Position numbers and translations under genes: made by a program
Assembly (NCBI RefSeq): GCF_001984035.1
Contig: NZ_CP019449.1
Coordinates: 3,849,501-3,913,500 of the forward strand
Origin: Sphingopyxis sp. QXT-31
GTDB taxonomy: Bacteria; Pseudomonadota; Alphaproteobacteria; Sphingomonadales; Sphingomonadaceae
DNA length: 64,000 bases
Direction: 5' to 3'
Shown here: piece after piece, positions 57,572-64,000 of the stretch
Layout of the letters: every line of letters begins with the position of its first letter
Numbering within the stretch: the stretch's first letter is position 1
Notes under the pieces: model-generated
Seen by the model: only the letters and a program-made list of their open reading frames with translations
Database searches by the model: none
What the model was told of the DNA's origin: nothing

Positions 57572-58021
57572 TCATTGGGCTGCTGATTTTGGCCAAGGAT
57601 GCAATTCCCATCCTTGTCCCTGTTCGGTCATCGCGGTGAGGAACTTGTCCCAGTAGGGCTCCCAATCCTCGAGATTGTCGTCGATGCACGTCCGTTCGAC
57701 CGACGCCACCCCCACGCTGGCCCCGGGGCGCCAAGTGACGCGGATCAGCAGGCTGACTTTCGGGCTCTGCAGGCCATAGATGCTGAAGTCATGGCCGACG
57801 AGGCTCCAGTCGGTCATGCCGAGCTGGGTTTCGGCGTTCGCGAGGAGCGCCTCGATCGGGCGCGTTCCCCGTTCATCGAACCGCAGACGCGCGGCGGCCT
57901 TGATCTCTGCCCGCGCAGGGTCGGAGCAGATCGTTTCGGTGGCACCGGCAAACCCGGCGCCGGGGGGTGCCAGGAGCGCGCCAGCGAAAAGCAGCGCCGC
58001 GATGCGGTGCGGCGCCTTCAC
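57572..58021 (-). CDS. Secreted hypothetical protein
   Basis: 149 aa with a Sec signal peptide (MKAPHRIAALLFAGALLAPPGAGFA). The mature part has two Cys (TICSDPARAEIK and ERTCIDDNLED) that may form a disulfide, a central YGLQSPKVSLLIRVTWRPGA strand region and a C-terminal ending GWELHPWPK. I do not recognise a family. It overlaps the alpha/beta-hydrolase stop region upstream by 4 bp on the same strand, so they may be co-expressed. Confidence 0.7.
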   Translation of the reverse strand: MKAPHRIAALLFAGALLAPPGAGFAGATETICSDPARAEIKAAARLRFDERGTRPIEALLANAETQLGMTDWSLVGHDFSIYGLQSPKVSLLIRVTWRPGASVGVASVERTCIDDNLEDWEPYWDKFLTAMTEQGQGWELHPWPKSAAQ

Positions 58022-58758
58022 GCCACCTCTTCCTGCAACGCCTTGACGATCGCCGCCACCGAGGTCGGGGCGTAGGCGAAGCCCATATGGCCGCAGTCGA
58101 CCTCGACCTGGCGGTCGCTTTCGTGCGGGGCGCCGCGCGCGCTGGTCACCGCGACGACGCCGTCATAGGACGACCAGAGCGCGAAGGTCGGCATTTCGGG
58201 GCGCGGCGCCGGGTGGAAGTCGATCGGCGGGTTGTCGACCGGATGGCGCGCGATCAGATGATAGAGGCGCCACGCGCGGTTGGCGCGGCGGCTGCCCGAA
58301 AAGGGCGAACCCAAAGTGACGACGCGCGCGACCTTCCCCGGATGATGCTTGGCATATTCGCGGGCGTAGATGCCGCCGAGGCTCCAGCCGACCAGTGCGG
58401 GGGCGTGGCCGGTGCGCTCGATGATCCACTGCACGCGGCCGTCGATGCGCTCGATGATGTCAGGCGTCGCGCCGCGGTTGAAGCCGAGGCCCCAGGCGTA
58501 GCAGCGAAAGCCCGCGCGGCGCAGGTCGGCGCGCAGCGCCTTGGTCGCCCAGTCGCCCGACAGGAAACCCGGCAGCACCATCACCGGCGGATGGTCGCTG
58601 TCGGGATTGGGTTCGGCGGGCATCGGCCGGATGCGGCTCCACAAGGCCCAGAGCAGCCCGGTCACCTCGCGCCACAACAGCCGCAGCGGTGGCGGCGCGT
58701 CGGGATCGGGAATGCGCGCCGGCCATTCGGCGCGCCGGGTGAGGAAGCCGCGGATCAT
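58018..58758 (-). CDS. Alpha/beta-hydrolase (lipase/esterase-like)
   Basis: 246 aa from the ATG at 58758. Nucleophile elbow PALVGWSLGGIYAREYA (G-x-S-x-G), oxyanion region MVLPGFLSGDWATKALRADL and catalytic His likely in VDCGHMGFAYA. An acid Asp is probably in SSYDGVV. There is no signal peptide, so it is cytoplasmic or peripherally associated. It ends with a 4-bp overlap with the secreted hypothetical protein downstream. A longer frame to 59118 is not credible. Confidence 0.83.
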   Translation of the reverse strand: MIRGFLTRRAEWPARIPDPDAPPPLRLLWREVTGLLWALWSRIRPMPAEPNPDSDHPPVMVLPGFLSGDWATKALRADLRRAGFRCYAWGLGFNRGATPDIIERIDGRVQWIIERTGHAPALVGWSLGGIYAREYAKHHPGKVARVVTLGSPFSGSRRANRAWRLYHLIARHPVDNPPIDFHPAPRPEMPTFALWSSYDGVVAVTSARGAPHESDRQVEVDCGHMGFAYAPTSVAAIVKALQEEVA

Positions 58759-58777
58759 CGTGGGGGATATAGTCCTT

Positions 58778-58854
58778 ACCGTTCCCCGGCGAAAGCCGGG
58801 GAACAGAAGCATAGCCCGGGTGGTGGTGGATCCCGGCTTTCGCCGGGGAACGGT
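58778..58854. repeat. REP-like palindrome (23-bp perfect arms)
   Basis: Arms 58778-58800 and 58832-58854 (ACCGTTCCCCGGCGAAAGCC... and its complement) with a 31-nt loop. Each arm contains the inner hairpin TTCCCCGGCGAAAGCCGGGGAA. It spans the gap between two minus-strand genes and ends at the stop of the upstream PQQ-type dehydrogenase, so it may also act as a terminator. Confidence 0.85.
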
Positions 58855-60032
58855 TATTTCTTCGGGACCAGCTTGAGCAGCTTGCCGCCGCTGCCGTCGG
58901 TGAGCAGCCACACCGTGCCGTCCTCGCGCACCTCGACCTCGCGGATGCGGGTGCCGAAATCCCAGCGGTCGGACTTGTGGAGCGTCTCGCCGTCCACGCC
59001 CATGCGGATCAGCCCCTCGCCCGACAGCGCGCCCATCAGCAGGCTGTTCTTCCAGCCGGGATAGAGGTCGCCGTCGTACCAGGCGAGCCCGGCGGGCGAG
59101 ACGGCGGGGTTCCACCACAGTTTCGGTGCGGCGAATTCGGGGCGCGTCGGGTGGTCGGGGATGTCCTTGCCGTCATAATGGTCGCCGTTCGAGACGATCG
59201 GATAGCCGTAATTCGCCTTCGCCGCGACGAGATTGACCTCGTCGCCGCCCTTGGGCCCCATTTCCTGGTTCCAGAGCTGGCCCGCGCCGTCGAAGGTCAG
59301 GCCGAGGATATTGCGGTGGCCGAGCGACCAGATCTGCGCGGTGACGCCGCCTTCGCCGACGAAGGGGTTGTCGGCGGGCACGCTGCCGTCGGGATTGAGG
59401 CGCAATATCTTGCCGAGATTGGCCTTCATGTCCTGCGCGGGGTCGAACTTCTGCCGCTCGCCCGATCCGATGAAGAGATATTTGCCGTCGGGCGAAAAGG
59501 CGAGGCGGTGCGAAAAATGGCCGCGGCCGCTGACCTTGGGCGACTGGGTCCAGATCTGCCGCAGCCCCTCGATCCTGGGCGACGCGCCCTGCACCAGCTT
59601 CGCTGTGCCGACCACCGCGCCGAAGGTGCCGCCCTCGCCAGGTTCGACCCAACTCAGGTAGATCGTGCCGCTGGTCGCAAAGTCGGGGGCGAGGATGACG
59701 TCGCCGAAACCGCCCTGTCCGCCATAAGCCACAGTCGGCGCACCCGCGACATCGAGCGTCGAGCCGCCCTCCTGCCACAATTTGAGCTTGCCCGGTTTCT
59801 CGGTGACCAGCGCCTGCTTGCCGCCGGGGAGGAAGGTCATCGCCCAGGGCTCGTTGAAGCTCGCGACGTCCTCGACCGTGAAGGGCGCCGCGCTGAGCGG
59901 GGCCGCGGGCTGTTCGCCATTGGCGTCGATGGTCGAGGTATCCGCGGGGGCGGCTTCGCTCTGCGTCGCGCCCGTCGAGCAGGCGCCGACGAGCATCGCC
60001 GCGGCGATGGCGAAATTGGGGAGGGTCTTCAT
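58854..60032 (-). CDS. PQQ-dependent aldose sugar dehydrogenase-like lipoprotein
   Basis: 392 aa from the ATG at 60032. The signal ends in a lipobox (LVGAC). The mature protein is a six-bladed propeller of the GDH-B/YliI type: EPWAMTFLPGGKQALVTEKP near the N-terminus, VSGRGHFSHRLAFSPDGKYLF, and ILGLTFDGAGQLWNQEMGPKGGD. Conserved residues GH, HR and D in these stretches bind PQQ and Ca. It oxidises aldoses to lactones in the periplasm. No PQQ biosynthesis genes are nearby. Confidence 0.87.
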   Translation of the reverse strand: MKTLPNFAIAAAMLVGACSTGATQSEAAPADTSTIDANGEQPAAPLSAAPFTVEDVASFNEPWAMTFLPGGKQALVTEKPGKLKLWQEGGSTLDVAGAPTVAYGGQGGFGDVILAPDFATSGTIYLSWVEPGEGGTFGAVVGTAKLVQGASPRIEGLRQIWTQSPKVSGRGHFSHRLAFSPDGKYLFIGSGERQKFDPAQDMKANLGKILRLNPDGSVPADNPFVGEGGVTAQIWSLGHRNILGLTFDGAGQLWNQEMGPKGGDEVNLVAAKANYGYPIVSNGDHYDGKDIPDHPTRPEFAAPKLWWNPAVSPAGLAWYDGDLYPGWKNSLLMGALSGEGLIRMGVDGETLHKSDRWDFGTRIREVEVREDGTVWLLTDGSGGKLLKLVPKK

Positions 60033-60103
60033 GGATGTCACTCGTTTCGCTGGGGGGATCGAAGCTGCAATCTGACGCGCCCTGCCCGCAATGTCGAGAG
60101 GGT

Positions 60104-60736
60104 CTAGCGCTCCCCCGCACCATGCCGCGCGGCGATGGTCTCGACGCTGTCCATGATCGCGTCGATCGCCTCGCTCGCGGGCGCGGCGTCGGCGCGCTTC
60201 TGGCTGAAATGCCCGCTGCTCATGATTTCCTCGAGCGCGTGGCGCGCGCGCGACACGCGGCTCTTCATCGTGCCGAGCGCACAGCCGCAGATGCCCGCGG
60301 CTTCCTCGTACGACATGCCGCCCGCGCCGACGAGGATCAGCGCCTCGCGCTGGTCCTGCGGCAATTCCATCAGGCCGCGCTGCAGGTCGGCCATCTCGCC
60401 CGATTCCTCTTGGCTCGCCGGAGTCGACAGCGTGCGCTCGACCGCGGTCTCGTCATAGTCGCCGACAAACTTGTTGCGGCGCATCTGCGACAGGAAGGTG
60501 TTGCGCAGGATGACGAAGGTCCACGCCTTGATCGACGTGCCCGCCTCGAAACGGTCGCGCGAGGCCCACGCCTTGACCATCGTGTCCTGGGTGAGATCGT
60601 CGGCGAGGTCGGGATTGCCCGACAGGCTGCGGCCATAGGCGCGAAGATGGGGGATGACCCCCGCGAGCAGAGTCTTGAACTCCCGGTCGGAAAGCTGCCC
60701 ATCCTCCCGCTGTGAAACGGCGCTTGCCTGGGTCAT
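60104..60736 (-). CDS. EcfG-type general stress sigma factor
   Basis: 210 aa. Region 2: HLRAYGRSLSGNPDLADDLTQDTMVKAW and AWTFVILRNTFLSQMRRNKF (-10 recognition). Region 4: PQDQREALILVGAGGMSYEEAAGICGCALGTMKSRVSRAR. These match EcfG (ECF15/SigT-like) factors, which are held inactive by NepR until phospho-PhyR releases them. The C-terminal extension DAIMDSVETIAARHG is typical. It overlaps nepR by 4 bp. Confidence 0.93.
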   Translation of the reverse strand: MTQASAVSQREDGQLSDREFKTLLAGVIPHLRAYGRSLSGNPDLADDLTQDTMVKAWASRDRFEAGTSIKAWTFVILRNTFLSQMRRNKFVGDYDETAVERTLSTPASQEESGEMADLQRGLMELPQDQREALILVGAGGMSYEEAAGICGCALGTMKSRVSRARHALEEIMSSGHFSQKRADAAPASEAIDAIMDSVETIAARHGAGER

Positions 60737-60951
60737 TCGTGTCCGGGCGCTTTCTGGTCGAGCTGGTGGAGCAGGTCGAGCATATCGTCGGGAAGCGGTT
60801 CGGCGACGACATTGCCATAAATCATCTTCAGCTTCGTGCTCACCGGCTCAGGGGCCTGCCGCCCGGTCAGCGCGCGGTGCCACTGGTCACCATTGGTGCC
60901 GGGGAAGCTGCCGTTCTGCGCCCGCCGACCGTTGGTCGCGGGGCGCGGCAT
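60733..60951 (-). CDS. nepR: NepR anti-sigma factor of the general stress response
   Basis: 72 aa from the ATG at 60951 with a GGAAGG ribosome site 7 nt upstream; a start at 60990 would sit on the transcription start. The conserved core is LKMIYGNVVAEPLPDDMLDL, the NepR helix that wraps EcfG and is mimicked by PhyR. The flanks are disordered. It overlaps the EcfG gene by 4 bp. An EcfG-type promoter sits at 60999-61023, which gives the usual autoregulated nepR-ecfG loop. No phyR is in the window. Confidence 0.92.
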   Translation of the reverse strand: MPRPATNGRRAQNGSFPGTNGDQWHRALTGRQAPEPVSTKLKMIYGNVVAEPLPDDMLDLLHQLDQKAPGHE

Positions 60952-60998
60952 TTCGCTGCCTTCCATCCTATGATCGCCGTGGGTTGCCATATCCGATG

Positions 60999-61023
60999 AA
61001 CGAAAAACCGGCAGGCAAGTTCC
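60999..61023 (-). promoter_or_regulatory. EcfG-type promoter of nepR-ecfG
   Basis: On the minus strand GGAAC (61023-61019), 16-nt spacer, CGTT (61002-60999), matching the EcfG consensus. The leader to the ATG at 60951 is about 40 nt. It indicates positive autoregulation. Confidence 0.78.
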
Positions 61024-61161
61024 CCGGCGGGTTGTTTTTTGCGACGGGTGGAGCAGCCGACCGCCATTTTGTCCCGCATAATCTAGGTTAAGCCGCCGCC
61101 GCGGCCGGGCGACTAAGGTCTACGAAAGCCTCCGCGCGTCGCGGCGGGCGGGAGGTCGCGA

Positions 61162-61566
61162 ATGCTTTCGGTCATATATATAAGCGTGGCCGACCCCGGC
61201 CTGACGGTCGGCGACGTCGCCGCGCTGGTCGAAAGCGCGCAGCGGTGCAATGTGCGCGACGAATTGACCGGCGCGCTGATCTACAACGGTCAGAATTTCA
61301 TGCAGCTACTCGAAGGACCTGTAGCGAAGGTCGAGGCGTGTCTCGCGCGCATCCGCGCCGACAGGCGGCACAACGGGCTGATCGAAATCCGGCGGCGACT
61401 TGTATCGGAGCGCGAATTTGCCGGCTTCTCGATGCTGTACAGTCCGCTCTTCCGGCATCACGGCGAAGATCTGTCGCGCCTCGCGGCACGGGGCCGTTTC
61501 GATCCGCAGGACGAACGGCTGATGACGAATTTCCTCGCGCTCGGCCGGCACGGCGGGGCGGGGTGA
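61162..61566 (+). CDS. BLUF-domain blue-light receptor protein
   Basis: 134 aa, a single BLUF domain from residue 1 to about 95. The flavin-binding signature residues are present: Tyr6 (SVIYIS), Asn30 (QRCNVRDELTGALI) and Gln48 (NGQNFMQLLEGP), with Met91 (GFSMLYSP) near the W/M site. It binds FAD and senses blue light through the Tyr-Gln hydrogen-bond switch. There is no output domain, so it acts through a partner. Ribosome site GGGAGG at 7 nt. It lies between nepR-ecfG and a second EcfG-like sigma gene. Confidence 0.93.
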   Translation: MLSVIYISVADPGLTVGDVAALVESAQRCNVRDELTGALIYNGQNFMQLLEGPVAKVEACLARIRADRRHNGLIEIRRRLVSEREFAGFSMLYSPLFRHHGEDLSRLAARGRFDPQDERLMTNFLALGRHGGAG

Positions 61567-61675
61567 GCGGCGCTGCCGCCCATATGGGTTTGCATCGCCC
61601 GCCGAACGGGCTAAGCCGTCGGAAGATGATATTAATTTCGATGGAAGCGGCCCGGCGTCCGAAACGGCGCGCGCG

Positions 61676-62290
61676 ATGACCGTGGATATAGCTCAGCCGC
61701 TCGACGACGCGACCTTCAAGCGCGAACTGGCCGCGATGCTGCCGCATCTGCGCGCCTTCGGGCGCAGCCTTTGCGGCAACGCCGACCTGGCCGACGACCT
61801 GGTCCAGGAAACGATGCTGAAGGCGTGGAAGGCGCGCGAACAATATATTCCCGGCCCGTCGAGCATGAAGAGCTGGGCCTTCGTGATCCTGCGCAATTGT
61901 TTCCTGTCGCAGATGCGGCGCAAGAAATTCACCGCCGAATATGACGAACTCGCCGCCGAACGGCTGCTCGTGGCGCCCGACGACCAGGACGACAGCCTGC
62001 ACCTCGCCGACGTCCAGCGCGGGTTGTTGCTACTGCCCGTCGACCAGCGCGAGGCGCTGGTGCTGATCGGCGCGGGACAGCTGAGCTACGAGGAGGCCGC
62101 GGCGATCTGCGGCTGCGCGGTGGGCACGATGAAGAGCCGCGTGTCGCGCGCGCGCACCGCGCTGCACGCGATCCTCGAGGGCGGGCAGATGCCGCTGCGC
62201 AGCCACGATATCCTGCCCGCGAGCGAGGCCTTCCGCAGCATCATGGACGATGTCGACAGCCTGACCTCGAATGGCCCGAGCGGGGGATAA
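61676..62290 (+). CDS. Second EcfG-like sigma factor
   Basis: 204 aa. Same region 2 (HLRAFGRSLCGNADLADDLVQETMLKAW, WAFVILRNCFLSQMRRKKF) and region 4 (LSYEEAAAICGCAVGTMKSRVSRARTAL) as the gene at 60104-60736, with a more diverged middle. Several sphingomonads carry two EcfG paralogs with overlapping targets. It lies 109 nt behind the BLUF gene on the same strand; I see no GGAAC motif directly upstream and only a weak ribosome site, so co-transcription with the BLUF gene is plausible. Confidence 0.9.
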   Translation: MTVDIAQPLDDATFKRELAAMLPHLRAFGRSLCGNADLADDLVQETMLKAWKAREQYIPGPSSMKSWAFVILRNCFLSQMRRKKFTAEYDELAAERLLVAPDDQDDSLHLADVQRGLLLLPVDQREALVLIGAGQLSYEEAAAICGCAVGTMKSRVSRARTALHAILEGGQMPLRSHDILPASEAFRSIMDDVDSLTSNGPSGG

Positions 62291-62337
62291 GCCCCCTGCT
62301 TGTCTGGTTCGATAGGGACTGGTCTCGGGCGCCTTCC

Positions 62338-62381
62338 GTCATCCCGGCGAAGTCCGGGATCTCACCCTTCGCCGGGATGAC
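62338..62381. repeat. Short REP-like palindrome
   Basis: Arms GTCATCCCGGCGAA (62338-62351) and TTCGCCGGGATGAC (62368-62381) are perfect complements with a 16-nt loop containing GTCCGGGATC. It lies between the convergent sigma and saccharopine-dehydrogenase-like genes and may act as a shared transcription stop. Confidence 0.8.
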
Positions 62382-62429
62382 GATGCAAAATCGGATGTCT
62401 CAAATCCACCCCAAAGCCGAGGGCCGCGG

Positions 62430-63530
62430 TCACTTGCCGCCATCGTGCCCGGTCGTAATCCCCAGCGCAGCAAAATCGGCGGCGAACTCGGCGAGCGAAA
62501 GCATGCCCGCGCAGGCGCGGGCGCCGGGCTCGGGGGCCTGGCCGTCGCGAAAACGGCGCAGCATCGCAAGCGCCGCCAGCGTCGGCACATAAGGTCCGCG
62601 ATTGCCGTCGGCGCGCAACGTCCAGCGCGCGGTCGTCGCCTTGCCGCCCGCGTCCTGCCCACCGACGCATATGTCCATCGCGCCGACATCGCTGCCGAAG
62701 GGGAGCAACAGCCGGGCGATCGCGAGCAAGGGCCGTGCCGCGGGGCGCAGGCTGCGCGGCAATCCCCAGCGCACCGGCAGCGCCAGCAGCGCGAGGCCGA
62801 GGTGGAGGATCGACAGCTCCATGCCGGCGAAAAATTCGGCGCTGTCTGCGGGGCGATAGCGCGCGACGAGCAGATCCTGTTCGGGCGTATCGCACACGCT
62901 GGCCCAGCGTTTGCCGACGCCCGGCACCGCCCAGCGCTGCGTCATCCCCCAGCCGGGGACCGCGGTCCAGCGCCCTCCGCGCCACACGCGCACCGGATGG
63001 CCGACATAGGAGAGGATCGCCTGCACCACCGCCAGCCCGCGCGGCGCGCGGTTGCCGGGAAAGATGCCCATCGCGATCCGGTCGATCCTGCTCCACCCGG
63101 CGGTCAGATCGTCGAGCACCGCGTGCGACAGCGCCGGGATCGAGCTGGCGCCGCAGGTGATACTGATCCCCGCCGCCCGCGCCGCGGCGTCGTGCGCGGC
63201 GATGCCGGCGACGAAATCGCGGCCATCGGCGAGGTCGATATAGGAGACGCGCGACGCGATCGCGGCCTCGATCACCGTCGGGGCCGAGGCCTGGAACGGC
63301 CCCGCGGCATCGACGACGACGTCGAAACCGGCGAGGTCTGCGGCGGCGATATTCGCGCGGTCGAGCGTTCGCACCGGCAGGCCGCCGAGCCGCGCCGCGA
63401 GCGCATCGAGCTTCGCCCGGTCGCGCGCGGCGAGGGTGAGCGCGATACCGTCTTCACGCGCGGCCCGTTCGGCGAGGCGGCTGCCGAAGACGCCCGTCGC
63501 GCCGATCAGCAGCACGCGAAGCTCAACCAT
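62430..63530 (-). CDS. Saccharopine-dehydrogenase-like NAD(P)-binding protein
   Basis: 366 aa. Rossmann GxxGxxG: LLIGATGVFGSRLAERAARE (about residues 7-26), then LTLAARDRAKLDALAARLGG and VVVDAAGPFQASAPTVIEAA. It has the saccharopine-reductase-like Sacchrp_dh_NADP fold, with a C-terminal half of unknown function. Reaction and substrate are not clear. It overlaps the DUF4166 gene upstream by 8 bp; fusions and neighbours of these two families are common in actinobacteria and proteobacteria. Confidence 0.85.
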   Translation of the reverse strand: MVELRVLLIGATGVFGSRLAERAAREDGIALTLAARDRAKLDALAARLGGLPVRTLDRANIAAADLAGFDVVVDAAGPFQASAPTVIEAAIASRVSYIDLADGRDFVAGIAAHDAAARAAGISITCGASSIPALSHAVLDDLTAGWSRIDRIAMGIFPGNRAPRGLAVVQAILSYVGHPVRVWRGGRWTAVPGWGMTQRWAVPGVGKRWASVCDTPEQDLLVARYRPADSAEFFAGMELSILHLGLALLALPVRWGLPRSLRPAARPLLAIARLLLPFGSDVGAMDICVGGQDAGGKATTARWTLRADGNRGPYVPTLAALAMLRRFRDGQAPEPGARACAGMLSLAEFAADFAALGITTGHDGGK

Positions 63531-64000
63531 CGCGGAATAGCCCGTGCTGGTTGACCAGTTCGCCGAGCCGCGGATGGGTGACCTTGAGGTCGAAGGCGAA
63601 GCGCGCGTGGCCTAGGTGTTGGTGCGTGACGACCGTCTCGCCCGGTGCCAGCCAGGCGGGAAGGCGCAGGCGGACGCCGCCGAGCTGCCAGAAATAATGG
63701 TCGGACGCGAAGATCAGCGCGTCGGCCTCCGCGCGCACGGTCAGCGCCATGCCGAAACCGCGGCCGATATGTTCCTCCAGCCCCGTCGGACCCGCGAAGC
63801 TCTTGGCGCTGTGGATCGCCTGCGGATGGCCGCGGCGGCGGCCGTAGAGGCGCGTCCAATATTGGCCTCCGCGGCGGCGTTCCTCGCTGACCGCGACCGC
63901 CGCGGGGGCGGGGCCGCTGGCCTCGAGCGGGAGCGGCGCGCCGATCAGGCGGCAGAGCTGCGCGAGCAGCCAGCCCGCGCGCGAGAGCCGCGTCCAGACG
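63523..64000 (-). CDS. DUF4166-domain protein, cut by the right window edge
   Basis: The frame is open from the window edge (TRLSRAGWLLAQLCRLIG) to a stop at 63523; about 158 residues are visible. Contains SEERRRGGQYWTRLYGRRRG, SAKSFAGPTGLEEHIGRGFG, ALIFASDHYFWQLGGVRLRL and HQHLGHARFAFDLKVTHPRL, a beta-rich DUF4166 pattern. The N-terminus is outside the window. It overlaps the saccharopine-dehydrogenase-like gene by 8 bp, so the two probably act in one pathway. Confidence 0.83.
   Translation of the reverse strand, partial: VWTRLSRAGWLLAQLCRLIGAPLPLEASGPAPAAVAVSEERRRGGQYWTRLYGRRRGHPQAIHSAKSFAGPTGLEEHIGRGFGMALTVRAEADALIFASDHYFWQLGGVRLRLPAWLAPGETVVTHQHLGHARFAFDLKVTHPRLGELVNQHGLFRDG

Overview
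The window looks like chromosomal DNA of a high-GC alphaproteobacterium, most probably a sphingomonad (Sphingopyxis/Sphingomonas type). The reasons are the NepR-EcfG general stress module, a TonB-dependent receptor in an unusual operon, an AcnA-type aconitase, many 4- and 8-bp gene overlaps, and the intergenic 'GGAGG-TGGCAGC...GCTGACGGAGGG' repeat family. The genus is an inference from style, not from a marker gene.

Layout. 1-8.5 kb is housekeeping: an RluA-type pseudouridine synthase, crcB, a secreted nuclease, a tRNA-Val, a VOC protein, a Crp/Fnr regulator, small membrane proteins and acnA. 8.7-12.1 kb is an accessory patch: VapBC with a mutated toxin active site, an IS481-type transposase remnant, two winged-helix paralogs and a ParDE-like pair. 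12.4-15 kb holds a RidA-like secreted protein and MarR and LacI regulators.

The centre of interest is 15.0-28.0 kb, a lasso-peptide biosynthetic locus on two divergent strands. The minus strand carries, in transcription order, an Asp/Asn beta-hydroxylase, an HPr-kinase-like kinase, a sulfotransferase, a PqqD-like recognition protein (B1), a 46-aa precursor (20024-20164, predicted core GGGGDINDQDDTFYDAS), the Asn-synthetase-like cyclase (C), a sulfotransferase, a GT8-like glycosyltransferase and two more sulfotransferases. The plus strand carries a JmjC/cupin oxygenase, the transglutaminase-like leader peptidase (B2), the ABC exporter (D) and a nucleotidyltransferase-fold protein. Most genes overlap by 4 bp, so the many tailoring enzymes look coupled to the lasso core genes. 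The kinase and the C-terminal Ser of the core resemble the paeninodin type, but the hydroxylase, oxygenase, glycosyltransferase and four sulfotransferases go well beyond it.

28-36 kb is a 5-oxoproline module (DUF2891, DUF979 and DUF969 proteins, 5-oxoprolinase) overlapped by an HWE histidine kinase. 36-39.4 kb has a GST, an SRPBCC protein, CorA and an in-frame internally deleted GH92 mannosidase. 39.6-44.9 kb is a BlaI/M56-peptidase/repeat-lipoprotein/TonB-receptor operon with a double BlaI operator. 45-51.5 kb has an RNase H-like protein, an MreB paralog and a TetR-controlled EmrAB-type efflux system with its own outer-membrane factor. 52-60 kb covers purine salvage (adenine deaminase, phosphoribosyltransferase), a MocR regulator, an Rrf2/methyltransferase pair and a PQQ-type sugar dehydrogenase. 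60-62.3 kb holds NepR-EcfG, a BLUF photoreceptor and a second EcfG-like sigma factor. The right edge cuts a DUF4166 protein that overlaps a saccharopine-dehydrogenase-like enzyme.
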